From: Klebsiella pneumoniae
Lineage (GTDB): Bacteria; Pseudomonadota; Gammaproteobacteria; Enterobacterales; Enterobacteriaceae
Direction: 5' to 3'
DNA: 64,000 bases
NCBI RefSeq assembly: GCF_000742135.1
Contig: NZ_KN046818.1
Span: 2,152,600-2,216,599, forward strand
The notes below the pieces were generated by a model. The model did not search any database. It was given only the letters and a program-made list of their open reading frames with translations, and had not been told where the DNA came from. Shown here in pieces: positions 12,580 through 21,639 of the stretch. Position 1 is the first letter of the stretch, and every line of letters begins with the position of its first letter. Both the position numbers and the translations under genes were made by a program.

Positions 12580-13332
12580 TTAAGCGACGTTGCGCGCCTG
12601 CCCGGCCAGCTGGGCCAGCAGATCGCTGTTTTCAATAGTGATATATTTGCCTTTCACCGCCAGCATGCCGCTTTTCTGAAAACGGCCCAGCAGACGGCTG
12701 ATGGTTTCGACGGTGAGGCCGAGATAGTTGCCAATATCGCCGCGGGTCATGGTCAGCCGGAACTCACGTGGTGAGAAGCCGCGCTGGGCGAAACGACGAG
12801 AAAGGTTATAGATAAACGCGGCCAGGCGCTCTTCGGCATTCTTTTTGGAAAGCAACAGGATCATATCCTGGTCGCCTTTAATCTCACCGCTCATCAGGCG
12901 CATCATCTGCTGACGCAGATTGGGCATTTTTCCGGAAAGATCGTCAAGAGTTTCGAAGGGGATCTCGCAGACCATTGAGGTTTCCAGCGCCTGCGCAAAG
13001 CTCGGGTGCAGACCGGTGCCGATGGCGTCAAAGCCCACCAGGTCGCCCGCCAGATGGAAGCCAGTGATCTGCTCATCACCTTGCTCGGTGATGGTATAGC
13101 TTTTGATGGTCCCGGAGCGAATAGCGTACAACGACTTCAGCTCATCACCGGCTTTGAACAAGGTTTGACCTTTCTGGATAGGCTTTTTCCGCTCGATAAT
13201 ATTATCCAGCTGATCAAGCTCATGCTCGTTCAGAGTAAAGGGGATGCAGAGCTGGCTAATGCTGCAATCCTGACAATGGATTGCACAACCGCCAGACTGA
13301 ATGCGTCGAATAATTCGCTTCTCAGGGATCAT
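12580..13332 (-). CDS. fnr: FNR, oxygen-sensing global transcription regulator
   Basis: CRP/FNR-family regulator of the switch to anaerobic respiration, 250 residues, nearly identical to E. coli FNR. The cysteines that hold the [4Fe-4S] cluster are present: Cys20, Cys23 and Cys29 in [14 protein letters not shown], and Cys122 in TSMVCEIPF. The cyclic-nucleotide-like sensor domain is followed by a dimer helix and a C-terminal helix-turn-helix with the recognition helix in [12 protein letters not shown] (E209, S212, R213 type contacts). An FNR box in its own promoter implies autoregulation. Confidence 0.98.
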   Translation of the reverse strand: MIPEKRIIRRIQSGGCAIHCQDCSISQLCIPFTLNEHELDQLDNIIERKKPIQKGQTLFKAGDELKSLYAIRSGTIKSYTITEQGDEQITGFHLAGDLVGFDAIGTGLHPSFAQALETSMVCEIPFETLDDLSGKMPNLRQQMMRLMSGEIKGDQDMILLLSKKNAEERLAAFIYNLSRRFAQRGFSPREFRLTMTRGDIGNYLGLTVETISRLLGRFQKSGMLAVKGKYITIENSDLLAQLAGQARNVA

Positions 13333-13351
13333 ATGTCTGCTCAGGCCTTAA

Positions 13352-13365
13352 TTGATATTGGTCAA
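13352..13365 (-). promoter_or_regulatory. FNR box in the fnr promoter
   Basis: TTGAT-ATTG-GTCAA, one base off the consensus TTGATNNNNATCAA, about 20 bases before the fnr start. The same site exists in E. coli, where FNR represses its own gene. Confidence 0.85.
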
Positions 13366-13526
13366 TTTTAACATCTTTTTGATCAGCAGGTAAGTCTTCA
13401 GGCCCGGAAACACGTAATATCAGCAGGGTAAATCAAATTGCTTGTGTATCTATTTGATTAAAAACAGATTATTACGCCACTTTTGATTGTAAAATTACCT
13501 GAAAATTCCAGAAAAGGCATTTTCAG

Positions 13527-14042
13527 TCAAAGCAACAGATAGCCCTCATGACGCAAAAGCCACTCTTTACGCTGTACGCCGCCGGCATAGCCGGTCATGG
13601 TGCCGTTGCGCCCGATGACCCGATGGCAGGGCACCACGATACTCACCGGATTGGCGCCATTGGCGGCGCCCACCGCGCGCGCGGCGCCGGGACGACCGAG
13701 CGCCTCGGCCAGTTGGCCGTAGTGCATCACCTGGCCACAGGGGATATCGCGTAACGCCTGCCAGACCTGGCGCTGAAAAGGGGTGCCGGCGGTGGCGGTA
13801 GGCAGAGTCTCGATAATGGCTAAATCGCCGGCAAAATAGTCGCTCAGCTTACTGCTGAGACCGCCGGGATTGCGGCAGTCGACGCGCTGATAGCCTTCCC
13901 GGCGATAGTGAACGTCGAGCAGCGTTTCCATCCGATCGCGGTGCTCGTCCCACTCGACGGCGCGCAAATTAAACTGTTCGTCGCAAAGCACCCACAACGG
14001 CCCCAGCGGGGTATCCATTTTATCCTGCAGCAAGGTCAACAT
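13527..14042 (-). CDS. ogt: Methylated-DNA--protein cysteine methyltransferase Ogt
   Basis: Constitutive repair protein that removes alkyl groups from O6-alkylguanine and O4-alkylthymine by transferring them to its own Cys139 in [13 protein letters not shown]. At 171 residues from [14 protein letters not shown] it equals the E. coli length; in-frame upstream ATGs at 14054 and 14144 would add an unrelated extension. The DNA-binding helix region [14 protein letters not shown] is intact. Confidence 0.95.
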   Translation of the reverse strand: MLTLLQDKMDTPLGPLWVLCDEQFNLRAVEWDEHRDRMETLLDVHYRREGYQRVDCRNPGGLSSKLSDYFAGDLAIIETLPTATAGTPFQRQVWQALRDIPCGQVMHYGQLAEALGRPGAARAVGAANGANPVSIVVPCHRVIGRNGTMTGYAGGVQRKEWLLRHEGYLLL

Positions 14043-14334
14043 CGTTTCTGTCATCCACCATCGTACATGAGAGGCACACGATACCACGCGCTGACGGCAG
14101 TCAACTATACTCCCAAAAGGTAAAACCGCATCGCCAGATAGCACGGCGGGCTATCCGCCGTGGAGGCATTCTGCGATCGCCACGATGATTTATTTTTGGA
14201 TCGATCCTGGCGGGTTACCGGACAGGGTTTTTGCTACTTTTAAGCTGACGACGTCGGTCCTCCGCGCCGCTGTGCGCGCTCGGGAAAGTGCTACCGCGTC
14301 GGCGCGGCGCGGTTAATAACTCAGAGGTGGAGCT

Positions 14335-14493
14335 ATGCAATATATACTGACTGGCGTAATCGTACTGATCTTCAGCGGTCTGGTTATTCACGGTATGTCG
14401 CTGTTGCTTGAGCGAGGGTATCGCGCGCTTTTCGGCATATTCGCCGGAGCCGGGGAAGCGACCCGTAAGTTCAAAGTGAAGATATCGCGTTAA
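14335..14493 (+). CDS. Small membrane protein, 52 residues
   Basis: Short reading frame with a good ribosome-binding site (AGAGGTGGAG, 5 bases before ATG). The product has one hydrophobic segment (YILTGVIVLIFSGLVIHGMS) followed by a second mildly hydrophobic stretch and a basic tail ending RKFKVKISR, the layout of a small inner-membrane protein with a cytoplasmic C-terminus. I do not recognise the family. It lies between ogt and the end of abgT and is on the opposite strand from both. Confidence 0.6.
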   Translation: MQYILTGVIVLIFSGLVIHGMSLLLERGYRALFGIFAGAGEATRKFKVKISR

Positions 14494-14525
14494 GCTAAGG
14501 CGGCCGTCCCTGGCGCATCGGTGGG

Positions 14526-16052
14526 TTAAGACAGCCGCGGATAGATGCCAGGGCCGATCGGCAGTCCCACCAGATACCAGCCCACCAGCAACAGCAGCCA
14601 GACGGCGAGAAAAATCAGCGGGTAAGGGAGCACCAGCGAGTAGTAGGTGCCGAGGCGGGCATCCGGCCGGTAGCGCTGTAGAAAGCCGAGAAACAACGGC
14701 ACAAACGGTGACACCGGCGCCAGCGGCAGCACCGATGAATCAGCGATACGAAACAGGATCTGCGCAAACGCCGGGTGAAAGCCCAACAGCATAAACATTG
14801 GCACGAAGATCGGCGCCAGAATCGACCAGATGGCCGAGCCGCTGGCGATAAACATACACAGAAAAGCCGACAGCAGCGCAAGACCGACAAACGCCGGAAC
14901 ACCGTTCATGCCTGAACTCTCCAGCAGATCCGTCAGCCCGACGGCCATAAACTTGCCCATGTTGCTCCAGTTGAACATCGCCACGAACTGCGCCAGCGGG
15001 AAGACCATCACGATAAACCCGGCCATCTCTTTCATCGGCTCAATCATCAACTGCGGCAGGTCGGCCTGGCGGCGAATTTTGCCGGTGGCGATGCCGTATG
15101 CCAGCGACACGACAAAGAAGAAAAAGATAATTAGCGGCACGATGCCTTTGATAAACGGCGAGGGCATGACCGTATGCTGAACCGGATCGCGAAGAATACC
15201 GTTTTCGGGGACCACCATCAGGGCGATGACCGCCACGAATACCAGCGTCGCCACGCCGGCGATGCGCAGGCCGAACCGCTCCCCGGGCGTCAGCGTCTGC
15301 AGCTTTTCATCACGACTGCCTTGCCACTGGCCCAGCCGCGGCTCGACCAGCTTATCGGTGATCAGTCCGCCGACGAGCGTCAGAACGATCACCGAGGTCG
15401 CCATAAAGTACCAGTTGTCGATCACGCTGACGTGCAAAGAGGCATCGATGGACTTTGCCGCCTCGGTGCTGATCCCGGAGAGCAGCACGTCGGTGGTGAC
15501 AATCAGTAGATTGGCGGTAAAGCCGCAGCCCACGCCGGCTATCGCCGCCAGCAGACCAGCGACAGGATGCCGACCGACGGCAAGAAACATCAGCGCTCCC
15601 AGCGGCGGCATAATCACCAGCGCCGCATCGGAAGAGATATGGCTGAAAAAGGCGATAAACAGCACCATATAGCTGGCATAGCGGGCGCTGACGTGCGAGG
15701 CCATCTTGACCATCAACGCCGGTAACAGGCCCACCCGCTCGGCAAAGCCGGCGCCCAGCACCAGGGCGAGGATCGCGCCCAGCGGCGCGAAACCGCTGAA
15801 GTTTTTAATCACGTTCGGCAAAAACCAGTGCAATCCTTCCACGCTGAGCAGGTTTTTGACCACCACCCGCGAACCGTCAGTTGGGTTTTGTACCCCAACG
15901 TTGAGGGCGGAGAGGATTGCCGTGGCAGCGATCAGCACGGCGATGAGATAGATAAACAGCAAAAACGGGTGCGGGACCTTGTTACCGATCTTCTCTACCC
16001 AGCCATAGCGCTTTCCGCCGGGGGAAGATGACGGTATGGATGACATACTCAT
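14526..16052 (-). CDS. abgT: p-Aminobenzoyl-glutamate transporter AbgT
   Basis: Inner-membrane transporter of the AbgT family, about 508 residues with around 11-13 membrane segments. It imports p-aminobenzoyl-glutamate, a folate breakdown product, for AbgAB to cleave. The start MSMSSIPSSSPGGKRYGW is chosen because a GAGG lies at good spacing; an ATG six bases earlier sits almost on the ribosome-binding site. Strong matches are KIGNKVPHPFLLFIYLIAV and SSDAALVIMPPLGALMFL. Last gene of abgABT, after a gap of about 120 bases. Confidence 0.95.
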   Translation of the reverse strand: MSMSSIPSSSPGGKRYGWVEKIGNKVPHPFLLFIYLIAVLIAATAILSALNVGVQNPTDGSRVVVKNLLSVEGLHWFLPNVIKNFSGFAPLGAILALVLGAGFAERVGLLPALMVKMASHVSARYASYMVLFIAFFSHISSDAALVIMPPLGALMFLAVGRHPVAGLLAAIAGVGCGFTANLLIVTTDVLLSGISTEAAKSIDASLHVSVIDNWYFMATSVIVLTLVGGLITDKLVEPRLGQWQGSRDEKLQTLTPGERFGLRIAGVATLVFVAVIALMVVPENGILRDPVQHTVMPSPFIKGIVPLIIFFFFVVSLAYGIATGKIRRQADLPQLMIEPMKEMAGFIVMVFPLAQFVAMFNWSNMGKFMAVGLTDLLESSGMNGVPAFVGLALLSAFLCMFIASGSAIWSILAPIFVPMFMLLGFHPAFAQILFRIADSSVLPLAPVSPFVPLFLGFLQRYRPDARLGTYYSLVLPYPLIFLAVWLLLLVGWYLVGLPIGPGIYPRLS

Positions 16053-16171
16053 GGGCATTCCTCTGTTGTCGTTGTTGTGTTGGGCAGGCCTGCTCCCGTA
16101 CTGCCGGCGGTTATTATGGGCGGTGCGTGCCGCGATCCGGTCAGCGTTGGCCAGGAGTAGCCTCTAAGTGG

Positions 16172-17617
16172 TTATCGTAAAACGGACGGACTCACCTCCG
16201 CCGGGATCGGGCAACGATAGGGGCGTTCGGCCAGTACCTGCCTGAGCTCTTGCTGGCTGGCCTCCAGCAGGGCGCTGTCGCTGAATAAACGGATGGCGGT
16301 CGCCGCGAGGACTTTCCCCGCCAGCAACATCCCTTTATGGGCAATGGAGGTTCTGCCCTGGCTCACCAGCTGCCAGCTGTGCAGCGGGGTACCCACCGCG
16401 AAGCACGGGCTGAAGCACTGGGCCACCGGCGCTTTCCAGCTAACATCGCCGACGTCGGTGGATCCGGCGAGGACGTTATCCGTGGCCGCCCAGGGCGCCA
16501 CCTCATCAATCAGCAAGGTGTCGCGGTGGCGACGAGCGAACGTTTTGCCTTCCTCGCCACTGGTGCCGGCAATATTGTTCAGGCTGTTGTTAATATCGTT
16601 GGCGCTGAGAGTGGCGCGGATCGCCGCGGCAAAAGCGCGTTCCTCGTCGCTCCAGGCGGGGGGACCGTAATGACAGACCGCCTGATACATCGCCGCCTCA
16701 AGCGTGCGGTTGGGCAGATAGCTGGAGCAGGCTTTTTCAAAGCGGCAGCTGACCTGGGTCTCGGTCATCAGCGCGGCCCCCTGGGCAATCTTCTCTATGC
16801 GGGCGAAGATTTGCTGAGCGTCGGCCATCTCCGGCGCGCGGATCAAATACAGCACTTCCGCCTGCGCCTGCACCACGTTGGGCGAGACGCCGCCGGTATC
16901 GGTAATGGCGTAATGGACGCGCGCCTTCTCGATGATATGTTCATTGAGGAAATTGCTGCCGGTGGTCATCAGGGTGACGGCATCCAGCGCGCTCCGGCCC
17001 AGGTGCGGCGAATTAGCGGCGTGGGCCGCGGTGCCGGTAAATCGCCATGCCGCCTGAATGTTGGCGAGGGTGCGGGTGCTGAACATCCCGGCCCAGGCTT
17101 CCGGATGCCAGGTCAGCGCCGCATCGACATCATCAAACAACCCTTCGCGCACCATAAAGGTTTTTCCCGAACCGCCTTCCTCGCCGGGACAACCGTAGAA
17201 GCGCAGAGTGCCGCTGTCGCCGTGCTGCTGCAGCCAGCCTTTGGCGGCGACCGCCGCGGCGAATGCCGCGGTGCCGAGCAGATTGTGCCCACAGCCGTGG
17301 CCGTTGGCTCCCGGTGTCAAGGGCGTCGGTTCCGCGCTGTGGGCCTGCTGGCTGAGTCCCGCCAGGGCGTCAAATTCGCCGAGCAGGGCAATGACCGGTT
17401 GGCCCTCACCGACGCTGGCGATAAAGGCATTCGGGATCCCGCCGGCATCGCGGGTGAGCTGAAAACCTTCCGCCTCCAGGGCGTCGGCCAGCCGTTGGGC
17501 TGACCAGAACTCCTCAAAGCGGGTCTCCGGGTGGTCCCAGATGTCGTCGGCGATGGCGCAGTAAGTGTCGCGTTGTGCCTCAACCACCTCGTCCACAAAC
17601 TGAAAAATGGCTTCCAT
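16172..17617 (-). CDS. abgB: p-Aminobenzoyl-glutamate hydrolase subunit AbgB
   Basis: M20-family amidohydrolase subunit, 481 residues as in E. coli. With AbgA it splits p-aminobenzoyl-glutamate into p-aminobenzoate and glutamate in the cytoplasm. Metal-ligand regions are visible: the HGCGHNLLGTAAFA motif, the acidic pair GCPGEEGGSGK and the late His in TPLHSWQLV. Its start codon shares one base with the abgA stop (TAATG), so the two are translationally coupled. Confidence 0.95.
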   Translation of the reverse strand: MEAIFQFVDEVVEAQRDTYCAIADDIWDHPETRFEEFWSAQRLADALEAEGFQLTRDAGGIPNAFIASVGEGQPVIALLGEFDALAGLSQQAHSAEPTPLTPGANGHGCGHNLLGTAAFAAAVAAKGWLQQHGDSGTLRFYGCPGEEGGSGKTFMVREGLFDDVDAALTWHPEAWAGMFSTRTLANIQAAWRFTGTAAHAANSPHLGRSALDAVTLMTTGSNFLNEHIIEKARVHYAITDTGGVSPNVVQAQAEVLYLIRAPEMADAQQIFARIEKIAQGAALMTETQVSCRFEKACSSYLPNRTLEAAMYQAVCHYGPPAWSDEERAFAAAIRATLSANDINNSLNNIAGTSGEEGKTFARRHRDTLLIDEVAPWAATDNVLAGSTDVGDVSWKAPVAQCFSPCFAVGTPLHSWQLVSQGRTSIAHKGMLLAGKVLAATAIRLFSDSALLEASQQELRQVLAERPYRCPIPAEVSPSVLR

Positions 17618-18927
17618 TACCCCCCCCGCTGCCAGGGAAAGTTAAGCGCGACGCGCGCCAGGGTTTCGACCGCTACCGCCATCACGCTCTCGTCGAAGTC
17701 AAACTTTTCGTTGTGGTGACCGGCGCTGAGTTCAGTGCCGAAAATCATGTACGAGGCGAGGCCGCCGCGCGCCTGGACCCGGGCCATCATCAGGGTGGCG
17801 TCTTCCGAGCCCGCCGGGGCGGCGATGCGATCCACCGCCTGTTGCACGCCGGGCACCCGGGCGGCCTGTTCGCGCAGATAGTCCACCCACGCCGGCGACG
17901 GTGCGCTGGCGGTCGCCGCGCCCATCATGCGCAGTTCGTAGCGGGCTTCGTACATCGCCGCAGCCCCGGCGACGACGTGCTGCGCCCGCTCGAACACGTA
18001 CTGATTAATGGCTTCGCTTTCGCCGCGGGTTTCCACTTTTAACAGCGCGGAAGAGGGCACCACGTTGCGCCCGGTACCGGCCTGCATCACCCCGACGTTG
18101 ACCCGCGAGGCGCCGGCGCTGTGCGGCGGGATGGCGTGCAGGCCAAGGGCGGCCTGGGCGGCGGCCAGCAGCGCGTTGCGTCCGTCCTCGGGCTTGCCGC
18201 CGGCGTGGGCGGCCACGCCGCTGAACTGCACGTCGAATTTGGTGGTGGCCATAAAGTTGTCTCCACCGCAGACGACGGTACCTGCCGGCACGCCGGTCCC
18301 GATATGGATCGCCGTGAAATAATCCACGTCATCAACCACGCCGGCGGCCACCATCGCGCGGGCGCCGCGGGTACCCTCTTCAGCAGGCTGGAAAATCAGT
18401 TTAATGACGCCATTGAGCTGGGCGGCATACTGCTTGAGCACATGCGCCAGCCCCAGCCCGATGGCGGTATGGCCGTCATGGCCGCAGGCGTGCATCATGC
18501 CGGCGTTGCAGGAGGCGAAATGATCGCGATGGGGGCGGTGGCTATCGTCATGCTGTTCGTTGAGATCGAGGGCATCCATATCGACGCGAAAGGCCAGGGT
18601 TGGTCCGGGCCGCCCGGTGTCGAGCGTGGCCACCACGCCGGCGAAACCGCCTTCAAACGCCGGCAGCCAGCGCTCCGGCGCGCCCTGTTCGCGGGCGCGT
18701 TCGAAAGCCTGGGCCAGGGTCTCCTCGTCCGGCAGCCCCATCCGGCTGTCGGCATCGATGACGTCGCGGCCTAGCGCCAGCTGATAGCCTAGCCCGTCAA
18801 GAATATCCGCGACCTTACTGGCGGTGCGAAACTCCAGCCAGCCGGATTCAGCGTGCAGGTGAAAATCACGGCGCCATTGGGTCATGGAGGGCGCCAGCTG
18901 GCGGAGGTATTCATCAAGTTGCGGCAT
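17617..18927 (-). CDS. abgA: p-Aminobenzoyl-glutamate hydrolase subunit AbgA
   Basis: M20D-family metallopeptidase-like subunit, 436 residues, matching E. coli AbgA. It contains the metal-binding motifs ACGHDGHTAIGLGLA and FQPAEEGTRGARAM, and a lid/dimerisation domain in the middle third. First gene of the operon; transcribed away from abgR, whose product probably controls it. Confidence 0.95.
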   Translation of the reverse strand: MPQLDEYLRQLAPSMTQWRRDFHLHAESGWLEFRTASKVADILDGLGYQLALGRDVIDADSRMGLPDEETLAQAFERAREQGAPERWLPAFEGGFAGVVATLDTGRPGPTLAFRVDMDALDLNEQHDDSHRPHRDHFASCNAGMMHACGHDGHTAIGLGLAHVLKQYAAQLNGVIKLIFQPAEEGTRGARAMVAAGVVDDVDYFTAIHIGTGVPAGTVVCGGDNFMATTKFDVQFSGVAAHAGGKPEDGRNALLAAAQAALGLHAIPPHSAGASRVNVGVMQAGTGRNVVPSSALLKVETRGESEAINQYVFERAQHVVAGAAAMYEARYELRMMGAATASAPSPAWVDYLREQAARVPGVQQAVDRIAAPAGSEDATLMMARVQARGGLASYMIFGTELSAGHHNEKFDFDESVMAVAVETLARVALNFPWQRGG

Positions 18928-18970
18928 AGCTTATCCTGTCATAAGTAAAAAATGTGACGGTGTTCACGAT

Positions 18971-18991
18971 GTGATAGCTTTTGTTTATCAC
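18971..18991. promoter_or_regulatory. Candidate AbgR operator 1
   Basis: Perfect inverted repeat GTGATA-N9-TATCAC in the abgA-abgR intergenic region, with the T-N11-A shape of LysR-type sites. Binding by AbgR is inferred from position. Confidence 0.45.
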
Positions 18992-19066
18992 TGACGCGCT
19001 ACAGGCCTTAACACCCTTAACCTGCCACAGCCTGATGGATTACAGTAGATGTCATTTTCTTCTGTC

Positions 19067-19085
19067 TGATAAGCAACGGTTATCA
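19067..19085. promoter_or_regulatory. Candidate AbgR operator 2
   Basis: Inverted repeat TGATAA-N7-TTATCA ending about 9 bases before the abgR start, sharing the TGATA/TATCA arms of the first site. It would suit autorepression. Confidence 0.4.
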
Positions 19086-19093
19086 CTAAAAGC

Positions 19094-20002
19094 ATGGCAT
19101 TTCAGATTAAATTTCATCAAATTCGCGCCTTCGTCGAAGTAGCCCGGGAAGGCAGTATCCGTGGCGCCAGCCGGGCGCTGGCGGTCTCGCAGCCGGCGCT
19201 GACCAAAGCGATTAAAGAGCTGGAGGAGGGGCTTTCCGCCCAGCTGTTCGTCCGCCGCAGCCAGGGGGTGGCGTTAACCGACAATGGCGAAAGTTTTTAT
19301 CAACATGCGAGCCTGATCCTTGAGGAGCTGCGGGCGGCGCAGGATGAACTGCTGCAGCGCCAGGGGGAACAGGCCGGGCAAATTAATATTGGCCTTGGCG
19401 CCAGCGTCGCCCGGTCGCTGATGCCGTCGGTGATCTGCCGCTTTCATCAGCAGCATCCGCAGGTGAAGGTGCGGATCATGGAGGGTCAGCTGCTGGCGAT
19501 GATTAATGAGCTGCGCCAGGGGGAGCTGGATTTCACCATTAATACCTATTACCCCGGGCCGTACGACCATGAGTTCAGCTTTGAGAAACTGTTTGAGAAA
19601 CCGTTCGCGGTGTTCGCCCGCGCGGGCCATCCGGCGGCGCAGGCCACCTCGCTGGGGGAATTGATGGATCACCACTGGACCATGCCGACGCCGCGCGGCA
19701 GCTACTTCAAGCAGCTGCAGGAGCGCTTCGAACAGCTGGGACGGGAGCCAAAGGTGGGGATCGTCTGCGAAACGTTCTCATCCTGCATCAGCCTGGTGGT
19801 GAAAAGTGATTTTCTCAGCATCCTGCCGGTGGAGCTGGGCAACGACCCGCTGATGGCCGACAAACTGGTGATGATCCCCATCCGTGAAGTGTTACCCACC
19901 GCCACCTATTATCTGATCCAGCGGCGCGATACCCGACAGACGCCGCTCACGGCGTCGTTAATCACCCTGTTCCGCCGCCAGAGCCGACAATTGTTTCCTT
20001 AA
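19094..20002 (+). CDS. abgR: LysR-type regulator AbgR
   Basis: 302-residue LysR-family regulator. The N-terminal helix-turn-helix is at about residues 8-65 (FVEVAREGSIRGASRALAVS and QPALTKAIKELEE), followed by a linker helix and an effector-binding domain. Divergent from abgABT, as in E. coli, so it is the likely regulator of that operon. Confidence 0.93.
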   Translation: MAFQIKFHQIRAFVEVAREGSIRGASRALAVSQPALTKAIKELEEGLSAQLFVRRSQGVALTDNGESFYQHASLILEELRAAQDELLQRQGEQAGQINIGLGASVARSLMPSVICRFHQQHPQVKVRIMEGQLLAMINELRQGELDFTINTYYPGPYDHEFSFEKLFEKPFAVFARAGHPAAQATSLGELMDHHWTMPTPRGSYFKQLQERFEQLGREPKVGIVCETFSSCISLVVKSDFLSILPVELGNDPLMADKLVMIPIREVLPTATYYLIQRRDTRQTPLTASLITLFRRQSRQLFP

Positions 20003-20103
20003 TCGTTCGTCACGCTCACTTTGCCAGCGAACGCGGCTAAACGCGTTGAGAGGGGAGCGCGAGGCGGCTATAGTAGCTGGCGACAGCCGCTGGAGGAGAG
20101 CCC

Positions 20104-20667
20104 ATGAACCTTGATGACAAATCCCTGTTTCTTGACGCCATGGAAGATGTCCAGCCTCTGAAACGTAATAATGACGTGCACTGGCATCCCGGGCGTAACA
20201 GCCGGGCCCCGCAACGCGTCGATACCCTGCAGCTGGATAATTTTCTCACCACCGGCTATCTCGATATCGTGCCGCTCGCCACGCCGCTGGAGTTTAAGCG
20301 AGAAGGGCTGCAGAGCGGCGTGCTGGATAAGCTGCGGCGGGGGAAATACAGCCAGCAGGCGAGCCTCTCCCTGCTGCGCCAGCCGGTGGAACAGTGCCGG
20401 CAGATGCTCTTCGCCTTTATGGTACAGGCGCAGAAAGAGGGGTTACGCAATGTGCTGATCGTTCACGGCAAAGGCCGCGACGACCAGTCCCACGCCAATA
20501 TTATCCGCAGCTATCTGGCGCGCTGGCTGGAAGAGCTGCCGGAGGTGCAGGCCTTCTGCGCCGCGCTTCCGCATCATGGCGGCAGCGGCGCCTGCTATGT
20601 CGCGCTGCGTAAATCGGCGCAGGCGAAGCAGGAGACCTGGGAGCAGCACGCCAAGCGCAGTCGTTAG
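20104..20667 (+). CDS. smrA: Smr-domain DNA endonuclease SmrA
   Basis: 187-residue protein with a C-terminal Smr domain (about residues 90-180) showing the LIVHGKGRD motif and HHGGSGACYVAL. The family nicks DNA or RNA; E. coli SmrA (YdaL) has DNA-nicking activity. Good ribosome-binding site (GGAGGAGAG). Its stop overlaps the pcaR stop by four bases, tail to tail. Confidence 0.92.
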   Translation: MNLDDKSLFLDAMEDVQPLKRNNDVHWHPGRNSRAPQRVDTLQLDNFLTTGYLDIVPLATPLEFKREGLQSGVLDKLRRGKYSQQASLSLLRQPVEQCRQMLFAFMVQAQKEGLRNVLIVHGKGRDDQSHANIIRSYLARWLEELPEVQAFCAALPHHGGSGACYVALRKSAQAKQETWEQHAKRSR

Positions 20668-21470
20668 CGCGGAAGCAGCGTCAGCTCGCGGGCGGCTTTT
20701 TGCAGCTCCGGCAGCACGCGCTCGATCATCTCGCGGGCCGTCATCTGGCCCGCATGCACCCCGACGTTGAGCGCCGCCTGGACCTGCCCCTGAGCGTTAA
20801 ACAGCGGGACCGCGAGGGAGCGCAGCCCCATCTCCAGCTCCTGATCGTTGAGGGCATACCCCTGCTGATGCACCCGTTTCAGTTCGGCGCGCAGCTTCGC
20901 CACCGAATCCACCGTCTGTGGGGTATAGCGGATCATGGTCACCCGGGCCAGCATATCGTTGAGCTTCTCCTCCGGCTGATGGCTCAGCAGCACCCGGCCC
21001 ATCGAGGTCGCCCACGCCGGAAGGCGACTGCCGATATCCAGGTCGATGGTCATAATCCGCGAGCTGGAGGCGCGGGCGATATACAGGATATCGTCGCCGT
21101 CGAGGGTGGCGATGGAGCAGGACTCATTGAGCATTTCGCTCAGATGCCGCAGCACCGGCTGCGCCGAACGCGCCAGCGGCGTCGAGGCCAGCCAGGCGTG
21201 GCCCAGCGCCAGGATCCGCGGCCGCAGCTGGAAATTCTTACCGTCTTCGGCATACACGAACCCCAGCTTGCTCAAGGTATACAGGCAGCGGCGCACCGCG
21301 GCGCGCGGGATGCCGGTCTTCTGACTGATCTGCGAGATAGACAGCAGGGGCCGCTGCGGCGTGAACGCCTGAATCACCTCCAGACCCCGCGCCAGGGAGG
21401 CCATAAAGTTAGGATCGCCTTTAAACGGATCGCCGTCGCCGGTCAGTAAATCGTCTGGATGCTTGTCCAT
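20664..21470 (-). CDS. pcaR: IclR-family regulator of the beta-ketoadipate pathway (PcaR-type)
   Basis: 268-residue IclR-type regulator. The N-terminal winged helix spans about residues 22-85 (FMASLARGLEVIQAF, ISQISQKTGIPRAAVRRCLYTL) and the C-terminal effector domain has WATSMGRVLLSH and LRSLAVPLFNAQGQVQAALN, characteristic of the PcaR/PcaU/PobR group. It is divergent from pcaIJFBDC, and three copies of the group's recognition sequence lie between. Beta-ketoadipate is the usual inducer of the group. Confidence 0.92.
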   Translation of the reverse strand: MDKHPDDLLTGDGDPFKGDPNFMASLARGLEVIQAFTPQRPLLSISQISQKTGIPRAAVRRCLYTLSKLGFVYAEDGKNFQLRPRILALGHAWLASTPLARSAQPVLRHLSEMLNESCSIATLDGDDILYIARASSSRIMTIDLDIGSRLPAWATSMGRVLLSHQPEEKLNDMLARVTMIRYTPQTVDSVAKLRAELKRVHQQGYALNDQELEMGLRSLAVPLFNAQGQVQAALNVGVHAGQMTAREMIERVLPELQKAARELTLLPR

Positions 21471-21523
21471 TTCTGTTCCCCATATTTGCCATCGATCACA
21501 TTCTTTCGCTAATGATAACCGAT

Positions 21524-21538
21524 GTTCGATTATCGCAC
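21524..21538. promoter_or_regulatory. PcaR/PcaU-type operator, copy 1
   Basis: GTTCGATTATCGCAC, one base off the PcaU/PcaR/PobR group motif GTTCGATAATCGCAC. The copy nearest the pcaR start. Confidence 0.75.
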
Positions 21539-21542
21539 CATA

Positions 21543-21557
21543 TTTCGATTATCGCCC
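21543..21557. promoter_or_regulatory. PcaR/PcaU-type operator, copy 2
   Basis: TTTCGATTATCGCCC, a direct repeat of copy 1 starting 19 bases later. Confidence 0.7.
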
Positions 21558-21607
21558 TTGACCGACATCGTTAAGCGGGTCACATTTTGTGCGAACAACG
21601 AATAACA

Positions 21608-21622
21608 GTGCGATTACCGCAC
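21608..21622. promoter_or_regulatory. PcaR/PcaU-type operator, copy 3
   Basis: GTGCGATTACCGCAC, a near-palindromic third copy that ends 17 bases before the pcaI start, just before its ribosome-binding site. Confidence 0.7.
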
Positions 21623-21639
21623 ATCACTGGAGCGACCTG

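Noticed and set aside
13454-13467. Second FNR half-site (TTGATTAAAAACAG) upstream of fnr
   Set aside because: Only the first half matches; in E. coli a second site exists in this area, but the match here is too weak to list as a feature.
20003-20103. Possible sRNA (McaS position) between abgR and smrA
   Set aside because: In E. coli McaS lies here, but this gap is only 100 bases and shows no recognisable sRNA with a terminator T-run.
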